NCBI GenBank assembly: GCA_041751795.1
Contig: JBGSWU010000488.1
Span: forward strand, 1-12,460
Origin: JBBECJ01 sp041751795
GTDB taxonomy: Bacteria; Chloroflexota; Chloroflexia; Thermomicrobiales; CFX8
Length of the DNA: 12,460 nt
Direction of reading: 5' to 3'
Of the stretch, positions 6,670 to 12,460 are shown one piece after another. Made by a program: the position numbers and the translations under genes. Below the pieces are notes generated by a model, which was not told the origin of the DNA, did no database searches, and saw only the letters and a list, made by a program, of their open reading frames with translations. Position 1 is the stretch's first letter; every line of letters begins with the position of its first letter.

Positions 6670-6939
6670 GTGAATTCTGTCAGCATCCTCTGCCGTCAGG
6701 AAGACGGGGACCGCGAACAATGCGGTCTGGTTCTCGGTGTATTTCCATCACCAGGAGATGCAATGGCCCATGCGGAGACAAAAGAACGATTGACGATCGA
6801 CGCCTGGGAACCACCTCGTCCCGGCAAGCGTCGCTGGATGCACGAGCGCGGAACGTTTGTGTTCGTCATCGAAGAGTACCCATTACAGAAAGTCATTCCG
6901 CTGGCGGAGGTGGACGAACTTATCCTGATCGCCGACTGA
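6670..6939 (+). CDS. Small conserved-type hypothetical protein (89 aa, possibly DUF7336-like)
   Basis: An 89-residue soluble protein without signal peptide or membrane segment. It starts with a short strand (SVSILCRQE), continues with GLVLGVFPSPGDAMAHAE (about residues 19-36), a basic stretch PPRPGKRRW, and ends with TFVFVIEEYPLQKVIPLAEV. The pattern 'GVF.S..dA.ah' followed by a strand 'F.IeeypL' resembles small proteins annotated as DUF7336, which have no known function; this assignment is from memory and uncertain. The start is GTG at 6670, about nine bases after the purine-rich GAAGG (6656-6660). Codon composition matches the neighbours and the frame is preferred over the overlapping alternatives. 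It stands alone, 194 bp after the membrane-EEP gene and 258 bp before the cold-shock-like gene. The gap 6940-7197 shows no other gene. Confidence 0.68.
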   Translation: MNSVSILCRQEDGDREQCGLVLGVFPSPGDAMAHAETKERLTIDAWEPPRPGKRRWMHERGTFVFVIEEYPLQKVIPLAEVDELILIAD

Positions 6940-7117
6940 GCTGCAAGGCCATCGCGTTCGTTGCCTTCACCGACGCTGAACTCCGCTTCTCGCAGTCTGC
7001 GCACTCACGGTATGCAGAAGATCGCCATCGCCTGATCCTCGCAACGGCAACATGACGGCGTACGTGGTGTGGATGTCTGGCGTTTGTCCGGATTCTCTTC
7101 CATGACGATTGCTCATT

Positions 7118-7145
7118 GTGACATTGCCCCTGGCTCGGCTATGCT
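7118..7145 (+). promoter_or_regulatory. Possible promoter of the cold-shock-like gene
   Basis: GTGACA (7118-7123) and TATGCT (7140-7145) are 16 bp apart, giving a leader of about 45 bases before the GTG at 7198. The layout is similar to the candidate promoter at 4487-4514. Sequence match only. Confidence 0.3.
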
Positions 7146-7197
7146 TCAGTCAACATTGGCACGACGCTACTTGACCAGATGCCTTGAGGGGGAAACG

Positions 7198-7428
7198 GTG
7201 GAACGCGGGACCGGAACGGTGTCCTTCTACGATCCGCAGCGCAATTTTGGCTTTATCGAGCCGGACGACGGCGGTGCCGATGTCATCTTCTACCTGCGGG
7301 ATGGCGACGAGCCTGTCGATATCGGCGACACGGTTTCGTTCGAAGTCCTCCAGCCAATGTCCGTCACCGAAATCGGCCGCCAGGCCATCCGGGTGACGCG
7401 TACGGGCTTCCCGGTTTCTGCACAGTAA
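7198..7428 (+). CDS. Cold-shock-like (CSD/OB-fold) protein, divergent
   Basis: A 76-residue protein with the layout of a cold-shock domain, an OB-fold that binds single-stranded RNA or DNA. The first strand and RNP1 region read GTGTVSFYDPQRNFGFIEPDDGGADV, described here as residues 5-30; the core FGFI...DDGG.DV is typical of CspA-type proteins. Several usual residues are changed: W of KWFN is replaced in SFYD, the Lys-Gly before FGFI is Arg-Asn, and the RNP2 motif FVH is IFY. The second half (DIGDTVSFEVLQ) fits the G..V.FEV.. strand. It may bind nucleic acid with altered preference. The start is GTG at 7198, five bases after GAGGGGG (7186-7192); the frame is open further upstream to 7069, but that part has no family match. 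A strong hairpin follows at 7444. Confidence 0.8.
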   Translation: MERGTGTVSFYDPQRNFGFIEPDDGGADVIFYLRDGDEPVDIGDTVSFEVLQPMSVTEIGRQAIRVTRTGFPVSAQ

Positions 7429-7443
7429 CTCCAGCTGCCGAAT

Positions 7444-7479
7444 CAGCCAGGGGCCGCGGTGGGACGCGGCCCCTGGCTG
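7444..7479. terminator. Bidirectional terminator hairpin between convergent genes
   Basis: A perfect 15-bp inverted repeat (CAGCCAGGGGCCGCG at 7444-7458, CGCGGCCCCTGGCTG at 7465-7479) with a six-base loop. It lies between the stop of the cold-shock-like gene (7428, +) and the stop of the M19-like gene (7496, -), so it can serve both. No long T-run is present on either side. Confidence 0.75.
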
Positions 7480-7495
7480 GATTGCGAATATCTGA

Positions 7496-8641
7496 TTACC
7501 CGCAGACCTGCTCAAACACTCGCAGGAAGTTGCCGCCGAGGATGCCGCGAATGTCGTCGTCGGAGTAGCCGCGCGCGACGAGACCGCGGGTGATGTTGGG
7601 GAAATCGCGGTAGTCATCGAAGCCAATCAGGTTCGTCGGCGTCGTGACACCGTGTTCTTCGCGAAAGCCGATCTCCATCGCGTACTTCGCGAGCAACTCG
7701 ACGCCCCATTCCGGCGCCTGCATCGGCCAGTCGGAGCCGATCCCGATGTATTCGGGACCCACGAGGTTCGCAATGTGGTCGATGTGGTTGAGCATGTGCT
7801 CGATCGTCGCTGGACGCTCGTTCGTCAGGAACATACCGACGGCGTAAACACCAATGTAGCCGCCAGTCGCTGCAATTGCCTGCAATTCCTCGTCGCTCTT
7901 CGCCCGATCGTGCTTGTGGACCGCTTCGGCGGAGGTATGCGACGCGACGACCGGGGCCGTTGACAGTTTGCAGGCGTCGAGCGTTGTCTGCTTCCCGCAG
8001 TGGCCCGTATCGACGATGATGCCGAGGTCGTTCATCCGGGCGATGAACTTTGTGCCGAAGTCAGTGACTCCGCAATCGACACGGTCGGTGCAGCCACCTG
8101 CCACGAAGTTGACCGAGTTGTAGGTGAGCTGGATCATCCGCATCCCCATGTCCCAGGCGTGGTTGAGTTGGTCGAGGTCCTGGCCGTACTGGAGCGTGTT
8201 CTGGGTCGAGAGGAATCCGGCGTGGATGTCGCCCTGCTTGGCGCGGCGGAAGTCGTCGGCCTTCGTCGCCTTGATCAGCCAGGGCAGGTTGTCGAACTGG
8301 GCCTGGTTGAGCGCATAGCTGGCCAGTTCATCACCCGGTGAGTCGCCGCCTGTTTGCCGGTTGCCGGCGGTCAGCCCGGAATCGTGCCAGCAAGTGTAGA
8401 AGTCGGGGAACTCGCCTTTGATCGCTCCGCGGATCGGCAACTGGACGGCAGACCAGAGTCCCTTGTCCACCTGACGGTGCTCGTCAAACTCCACCTTGAG
8501 TTGCTCGATCATCTTGTCGGTGAACGAGCGATAGCCGCACGGACCCTGGAAGAGCGTGTCGATGATGATGCTTTCGACATGTAGTTGTGTTGCGCGGTCT
8601 TCCTGCTCCTCAGTCAGCCCAAAATCGTAGTCTGCGAACAT
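7496..8641 (-). CDS. Peptidase M19 / membrane dipeptidase-like protein with altered metal site
   Basis: A 381-residue protein of the renal dipeptidase (M19) family, metal-dependent TIM-barrel enzymes that cleave dipeptides, often with a D-residue at the second position. Family features include MIQLTYNSVN (169-178) followed by GGCTDRVDCGVTDFG (182-196), H214 in IVDTGHCG, H235 in VVASHTSAEAVHKHDRAKSDEEL (described as region 231-253), IGIGSDW (299-305) and the C-terminal GGNFLRVFEQV. H214, H235 and D304 correspond to ligand or catalytic positions. In contrast, the N-terminal HxD motif is missing: the segment reads IIIDTLFQGP, with Leu and Gln where His and Asp are expected. The usual EGG glutamate near 140-150 is also absent (GFLSTQN). 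It may bind one metal or act on a different substrate. No signal peptide is seen. The start is ATG at 8639-8641, with GGA about seven bases upstream. Confidence 0.85.
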   Translation of the reverse strand: MFADYDFGLTEEQEDRATQLHVESIIIDTLFQGPCGYRSFTDKMIEQLKVEFDEHRQVDKGLWSAVQLPIRGAIKGEFPDFYTCWHDSGLTAGNRQTGGDSPGDELASYALNQAQFDNLPWLIKATKADDFRRAKQGDIHAGFLSTQNTLQYGQDLDQLNHAWDMGMRMIQLTYNSVNFVAGGCTDRVDCGVTDFGTKFIARMNDLGIIVDTGHCGKQTTLDACKLSTAPVVASHTSAEAVHKHDRAKSDEELQAIAATGGYIGVYAVGMFLTNERPATIEHMLNHIDHIANLVGPEYIGIGSDWPMQAPEWGVELLAKYAMEIGFREEHGVTTPTNLIGFDDYRDFPNITRGLVARGYSDDDIRGILGGNFLRVFEQVCG

Positions 8642-8717
8642 CACCGTTCCTGTCTTTCCTGCGCGACTCCAACTCATGCGGCGCATCGTCAACGAATCAA
8701 CTCGATCAGTCAACGTC

Positions 8718-8756
8718 AAAAGAAAACGGCCCCGGAGCAAACGCTCCGGAGCCGTT
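8718..8756 (-). terminator. Rho-independent terminator of the CHRD-SOD gene
   Basis: On the minus strand a 14-bp stem (AACGGCTCCGGAGC paired with GCTCCGGGGCCGTT, one G-T wobble) and four-base loop are followed directly by TTCTTTT. It starts 21 bp after the stop codon of the gene at 8777. This is the only hairpin in the window with a clear T-rich tail. Confidence 0.85.
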
Positions 8757-8776
8757 GTGCGTGCGAGTCGCCCGAA

Positions 8777-11563
8777 TTACGGGGTGTCGCCCGCTGCGGT
8801 GATGACGCCGCAGGCAATCCGCGAGCCGGAGTTGCCGCTTGGGTCGGTCACCATGTCGTCTTCACCGGAGTGAATGACGAGTGCACTCAGATCGGCATCG
8901 AAGAGCGACGCATCGCCCTCGCCGAGTGTGATGTCTGCCGTCAGCAGCATCAGCGTGCCGGTGCCGTCTTCGCCGACGAGCATGTTGCCCAGATCACCAG
9001 CGTGGTCAGGGTGCATGGTCGCCATCGGGTTGAAGTGTCCACCAGCCGACGTGAAGTCTTCTGGCGTGCAGATGCCGGTCTCATGGATGTGAACACCATG
9101 CAGACCTGGCTCAACACCGTCCATGACCTCGACGTAGACGAGAACGCCTGCGCCGGTCTCTGTCATGTGAGCGGTGCCGACCATTTCGCCATCGGCATCC
9201 ATGATCTCAGCCGTGGCCTGCATCTCAGCAAGCTCGAACTCGCCACAGGCGACCGGCATGGTCGCGACGTACTCGGCGTCATCGCCACCTTCACCGTCGA
9301 GATCGACGGTCAGGCCGTGGACGACAACAACGAGATCTTCAAGCGGCATCAGTGTCTCGGGATCGACGGTGAGCGTCGTCTCGAACATCAGATTGCCGTC
9401 GGCATCGGCCATCGGTGCGCCGATCGTATAGAGAACACCACCGTAGGCTGGCAGACCCTCTTCAAGATCGACATACCCATCATCATTGGTGTCCAGGTCC
9501 ATCGTCGGGCAGGTGGCGTTACCGTCCTCCAGCCCGTGGATGTGCATCGGGTGCTCCATGTCCGCTTCAAGCCCGCTGGCCTGAACCATGACAGTGAGCT
9601 GATCGCCGTCGAGCGAGAGCATGACCGCGCCCGACACGTCGGACTCGTTCAGCTCATCGAGGGCTACGGTGTAGACCTCCGGGGCCTCGACATCTGGCTC
9701 ATTGATATCGGCACAGCCGACTGGGAGCGTCGCGACGTATTCCGCTTCGCCGTCGCCTTCGCCGTCAAGGTCAGCCGTCAGGCCGTGGACGACAACGACG
9801 TTATCCATCAGGTTGCCGAGCATCGTCGTATCGACGATGAATGAACCGGAGAACATCAGATCGCCGTTCTCATCGGCCATCGGCGCGCCGAATGGGACGA
9901 TGACCGGGCCATAGGCAGGGACGCCTTCGGCCAGATCGACGTAGCCGTTCTCATCGGTGTCAAGATCGTCCGTCGGGCACATCGCGTCGGTTCCATCGCT
10001 GAAGCCGTGGAGGTGCATCGGGTGAATCTGGTCGGCCTCGAGGCCGCTCAGATCAACGGTGACCTTGAGCAGGTCGTTGATCAGTGTCAGTTGGACGGTG
10101 CCACTGACACCTGACTCGTTCAGTTCTTCAAAGGCGACTTCGTAGACTTCGGCCCCGTCATCGAAGCCTGGCTCGTTGACATCGCCACAGGCGACCGGCA
10201 GCAGCGGAACGAACTCCGCTTCGCCATCACCTTCGCCGTCGAGGTCGGCAGTCATGCCGTGGACAACGAAGACGTTGTCGAGCATTTCGCCGAGTCCGTT
10301 GAGTTGTTCGTCGTCGAGAGTGACAGTGACGGTCGTATCGACGACGCCGTCATTGTCGGCTGTCAGCGTGCCGAGTGGAACGATGACTGGCCCGTAGGCA
10401 GCCCCGCCCTCTTCAAGCTCGATGAATCCGTTTTCATTCTCGTCAAGATCCATCGTCGGGCACATGGCATCCGTGCCATCGCCAAAGCCATGGATGTGCC
10501 AGGCATGATCGCCAGGCTCCAGCCCACTGAGCTGGACGTCGAGGGTGAGCTCATCGCCCGTCAGTGAGATCAGGACGGTGCCCATGACGCCTGAACCATT
10601 GAGGGAGCCGAACTGAACTTCGTACTCCATCGTTTCTGGCTCCGGCTCGGTGTCACCGTAACGCCAGCGATAGTAGTGCTGACCAACGTTGCCGGCCTCA
10701 ACCAGGAAGCCTTCCGGGTTGCCCGGAGTGTAGGTCAGACAGCGGCGCTCGAAGCACTGCCAGAGGACGTCGCGCTCGGAGCCATTCACCATCACGGACG
10801 ACCAGTAGGCCTCGGTGATCGGGAGACCGGTCGCGTAGAACGGGCTCTCGAAGAGTGGCTCGACGACGTAAGCGCCGTCCTCATAAACGGTGCCGGTCGA
10901 GTTCATGAAGTCCCAGAAGACCGATGCGACCTGGTGGTCGATCGTTGGCTCCTGGACACGATAGGCAGCCGTGACATCGTACTCGGCCTTTGTCTCGTCC
11001 GAACCCATGTTGCCATCGGCGTCGATCGTGTGGGTGATGACCTCGCCATCAGCACGGGCTGGCTCGTCGCGCAGACCGTACGTGTTGATGTCGGCGTAGG
11101 TCGGGCTCATCCCGGTCTCATCACCAGGGTCACCGGTGACATTGACCTCAGCTGGGTCCGGAGATTCGTTGAACTCCGCGTCACCTTCCTGGTACCAGCC
11201 TTCGACCATCTCAACGACGAGCAGACCATTGGTCACGTACCAAAGGCCGTCGTTGAAGGCGTCAGGATTGTTAATTTCCATGCGGGACTTGTCGAAGTAC
11301 TGGACCTCACGCATGTTCTCCGGAGACTCTGCGTAGGGTTCCATCATGCCATCGGTGTAGGCTGGTCCCCAGATCCAGGTGCGCGAGACTTCGCCGGCCT
11401 CGACAGGCAAGTCAGTGCGGTTCCATGTCGCTTCGAAGTCCTCGTTCGCGAACTCGTGCGTCGCGCCATCATCCTCATGGATTGCGGCTACTGACACGAC
11501 GCTCATCGTTGCCATCAGCATTGTCATCACAATCGCTAACGGCATCATGATGCGTTTCTGCAT
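8777..11563 (-). CDS. Secreted multidomain protein: Chloroflexota-type N-domain, three CHRD/SodC-like EF-hand repeats, Cu/Zn superoxide dismutase domain
   Basis: A 928-residue, very acidic exported protein. Residues 1-27 are a Sec signal peptide (basic QKR, hydrophobic core, SVVSVAA end). Residues 34-304 form a domain seen in secreted Chloroflexota proteins, with VQYFDKSRMEIN, WYVTNG, SVFWDFMNS, CFERRCLTYTP and QHYYRWRYG. Three repeats follow at about 313-460, 472-617 and 629-774. Each has an H-x-H-G motif (H356/H358, H517/H519, H674/H676), a Cys soon after (C368, C529, C685), a 12-residue EF-hand loop (374-385, 535-546, 691-702), a VVHG His (H435, H593, H749) and a closing Cys (C459, C617, C773). 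Residues 781-922 are a Cu/Zn superoxide dismutase domain with Cu ligands H825, H827, H843, H898, Zn ligands H843, H851, H854, D857, disulfide C832-C918 and R915. It should disproportionate superoxide outside the cell. ATG at 11561-11563 follows GGGAGG by four bases. Confidence 0.9.
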   Translation of the reverse strand: MQKRIMMPLAIVMTMLMATMSVVSVAAIHEDDGATHEFANEDFEATWNRTDLPVEAGEVSRTWIWGPAYTDGMMEPYAESPENMREVQYFDKSRMEINNPDAFNDGLWYVTNGLLVVEMVEGWYQEGDAEFNESPDPAEVNVTGDPGDETGMSPTYADINTYGLRDEPARADGEVITHTIDADGNMGSDETKAEYDVTAAYRVQEPTIDHQVASVFWDFMNSTGTVYEDGAYVVEPLFESPFYATGLPITEAYWSSVMVNGSERDVLWQCFERRCLTYTPGNPEGFLVEAGNVGQHYYRWRYGDTEPEPETMEYEVQFGSLNGSGVMGTVLISLTGDELTLDVQLSGLEPGDHAWHIHGFGDGTDAMCPTMDLDENENGFIELEEGGAAYGPVIVPLGTLTADNDGVVDTTVTVTLDDEQLNGLGEMLDNVFVVHGMTADLDGEGDGEAEFVPLLPVACGDVNEPGFDDGAEVYEVAFEELNESGVSGTVQLTLINDLLKVTVDLSGLEADQIHPMHLHGFSDGTDAMCPTDDLDTDENGYVDLAEGVPAYGPVIVPFGAPMADENGDLMFSGSFIVDTTMLGNLMDNVVVVHGLTADLDGEGDGEAEYVATLPVGCADINEPDVEAPEVYTVALDELNESDVSGAVMLSLDGDQLTVMVQASGLEADMEHPMHIHGLEDGNATCPTMDLDTNDDGYVDLEEGLPAYGGVLYTIGAPMADADGNLMFETTLTVDPETLMPLEDLVVVVHGLTVDLDGEGGDDAEYVATMPVACGEFELAEMQATAEIMDADGEMVGTAHMTETGAGVLVYVEVMDGVEPGLHGVHIHETGICTPEDFTSAGGHFNPMATMHPDHAGDLGNMLVGEDGTGTLMLLTADITLGEGDASLFDADLSALVIHSGEDDMVTDPSGNSGSRIACGVITAAGDTP
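9242..10627 (-). repeat. Three tandem protein-coding repeats (about 157 codons each) inside the CHRD-SOD gene
   Basis: The units occupy about 10184-10627, 9713-10150 and 9242-9679. They share the HxHG, Cys, DxDxNG-type loop, YGPVIV or equivalent, VVHG and VACG/VGCA signatures in the same order and spacing, with unit-to-unit period 157-159 residues. Short DNA stretches also repeat, for example GCCGTGGACGACAAC near 9313 and 9781. They have diverged enough that the repeat is clearer in protein than in DNA, pointing to old duplications. Confidence 0.85.
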
Positions 11564-11619
11564 CAAACCTCCCAGTTCACTTTCCCTTGCCGTCCACCCC
11601 CATTGGCAGACGACATATT

Positions 11620-11655
11620 CGACGAATGCTTTCGTGCCACGTCGGCACTTCGTCG
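11620..11655. promoter_or_regulatory. Imperfect hairpin in the leader of the CHRD-SOD gene
   Basis: CGACGAA (11620-11626) pairs with TTCGTCG (11649-11655), and inside it GTGCC (11634-11638) pairs with GGCAC (11644-11648), leaving a seven-base bulge. It lies about 57-92 bases upstream of the start codon and could be an operator or leader structure. The gap 11564-12037 holds no recognisable gene. Confidence 0.3.
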
Positions 11656-11798
11656 ACGGCTTGCGTTTCTCCTCACACCTGGCTGACGTAAGGCGCACAT
11701 TGGGCGGGGTCGCTACTGCGCGGTGTGAATCGTCAGTCACACGGCAGTGGCCATAATCATCAACCGAGATCGATGAATGCGAAGCCTCGTCCAAAGCC

Positions 11799-11848
11799 GT
11801 CAATGGTTGCAGTGCCGCACGCTGCGTGCCAGCCAGACAACCATTGAC
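11799..11848. repeat. Perfect 11-bp inverted repeat with 28-bp spacer
   Basis: GTCAATGGTTG (11799-11809) and CAACCATTGAC (11838-11848) are exact inverted copies. The site lies 190 bp after the CBM6-like gene's stop and 236 bp upstream of the CHRD-SOD start on the minus strand, so it may be a terminator of the first gene, a regulator-binding site of the second, or the trace of a small mobile element. No T-run or target duplication is seen. Confidence 0.4.
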
Positions 11849-12037
11849 ACTCCATGAACGGTTCACCCCCGCAATTGGTTACGCAATCGATGATGTGATC
11901 GGTCCGGTACGGTTCTGCTGTGAATTCAATCGGCGTCGCTCATTCATGAGACGAAACACACGACACGAAAAGAGGGTAAATGTATTCGCGCCAGGGTCAC
12001 ACGTCGGTGCGACGCTGAGACATCGTGGATGTGGGGA

Positions 12038-12460
12038 TCAGCTAAGGGAGAGCCAGTTGATGTTGATGCCATCCTTGTCGATGAGGAGGCGAACGGTGTG
12101 CTGACCGGGGCTGAGTGTCGTCGTTCCGACGGTTGCCGTTCTCCAGGTGTCCCAACCACCGCTGGCTGGTAACGAAACGGTCGACAGGACAACGCCATCC
12201 ACTTCGATCTTGACCCGGCGGCCAGCATACGGCGAGGCATAGCGCATCTCGACCGTATAGGTTCTGCTGCTGCTTGTGCTGACGGAGTACGACAGCCACT
12301 CGCCTGCGACGGTCCAGCCAACGTTGTAGCACGGGTTCCCGTCTGAACAGGTCTGGATATCAACGTCGTCATTTCGATACACGCCGCCAACATTTCCGGC
12401 GTCCGAGTCGCTGTAGCCGACGTAGTCCTCGGCTTGAATAGTGGCGGGGAGTGCGATGGC
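12038..12460 (-). CDS. CBM6-like carbohydrate-binding module, C-terminal end of a gene running past the window
   Basis: The frame is open from the window edge to TGA at 12038-12040; 140 residues are visible. They form one beta-sandwich module of the CBM6 (or related CBM35) type. It begins with ATIQAEDYVGYSDSDAGNVGG, described here as residues 6-26; IQAEDY is the characteristic first strand with the calcium-site Glu. It continues with NDDVDIQ, VGWTVAGEWLSYSVS (the GEWL.Y.V strand), TVEMRYASP and RVKIEVDGV, and ends with GGWDTWRTATV, LSPGQHTVRLLI and INWLSLS. C44 and C49 may form a disulfide. Such modules bind polysaccharides, usually joined to a glycoside hydrolase or other secreted enzyme that would be encoded beyond 12460. 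A GTG at 12380-12382 is not the real start because the module begins upstream of it. Confidence 0.85.
   Translation of the reverse strand, partial: AIALPATIQAEDYVGYSDSDAGNVGGVYRNDDVDIQTCSDGNPCYNVGWTVAGEWLSYSVSTSSSRTYTVEMRYASPYAGRRVKIEVDGVVLSTVSLPASGGWDTWRTATVGTTTLSPGQHTVRLLIDKDGININWLSLS

Noticed and set aside
8585..9844. A 419-codon open frame on the plus strand opposite the CHRD-SOD gene
   Set aside because: It is antisense to a gene with clear domains, signal peptide, ribosome site and terminator. Its protein has no recognisable motif, and long open antisense frames are common in GC-rich DNA.
11613..11640. A TGGCACG sequence on the minus strand, suggesting a sigma54 promoter for the CHRD-SOD gene
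   Set aside because: The -24-like half is present, but the required GC at the -12 position is absent at the correct spacing.
11826..12104. A 92-codon plus-strand frame between the CHRD-SOD and CBM6-like genes
   Set aside because: It overlaps the CBM6 coding end, has no good ribosome site and is very Arg-rich, as expected of chance translation.
1..12460. CRISPR array, tRNA or rRNA genes, or transposase genes
   Set aside because: I saw no regularly spaced direct repeats, no tRNA-like cloverleaf and no transposase motifs on either strand.

Overview
The window is GC-rich bacterial DNA with densely packed genes on both strands. Several protein types suggest a Chloroflexota bacterium, probably of the Thermomicrobia/Sphaerobacter kind: a secreted N-terminal module with the motifs VQYFDKSRMEIN, WYVTNG and QHYYRWRYG, a stand-alone receiver with the DVRLG / ADREF / VEKPFD pattern, and GTG starts behind purine-rich Shine-Dalgarno sites. 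The placement is inferred from recalled family resemblance; no search was run.

Layout. (1) 1-1121: the C-terminal part of a histidine kinase (+) and a single-domain response regulator (-), converging and overlapping by 36 bp. (2) 1391-1828 (-): a small secreted CARDB-like protein whose best start looks like ATC. (3) 2007-4209: an N-acyl-D-amino-acid deacylase-type amidohydrolase (-) divergent from a SnoaL/NTF2-like 'ester cyclase' (+), with a 148-bp shared intergenic region. (4) 4232-4443: a strong hairpin followed by a 139-bp inverted-repeat element. (5) 4556-6475 (+): a polytopic membrane protein fused to an endonuclease/exonuclease/phosphatase (EEP) domain. (6) 6490-6596: three small palindromes; then an 89-aa unknown protein (+) and a divergent cold-shock-like protein (+). 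(7) 7496-8641 (-): a peptidase M19-like protein. (8) 8777-11563 (-): a 928-aa secreted protein made of the Chloroflexota-type N-terminal domain, three SodC/CHRD-like repeats each carrying an EF-hand loop, and a complete Cu/Zn superoxide dismutase domain. (9) 12038-12460 (-): the C-terminal CBM6-like end of a gene running off the window.

No pathway links all the genes; most look like independent transcription units bounded by hairpins. The most unusual object is the 928-aa protein. Its three central repeats keep the SodC copper-ligand pattern HxH...H and the disulfide cysteine pair, but the zinc-loop region holds a canonical 12-residue calcium-binding loop. Also notable are a histidine kinase that lacks its phosphoacceptor histidine, and two amidohydrolase-type enzymes that both lack the usual N-terminal metal-ligand motif.
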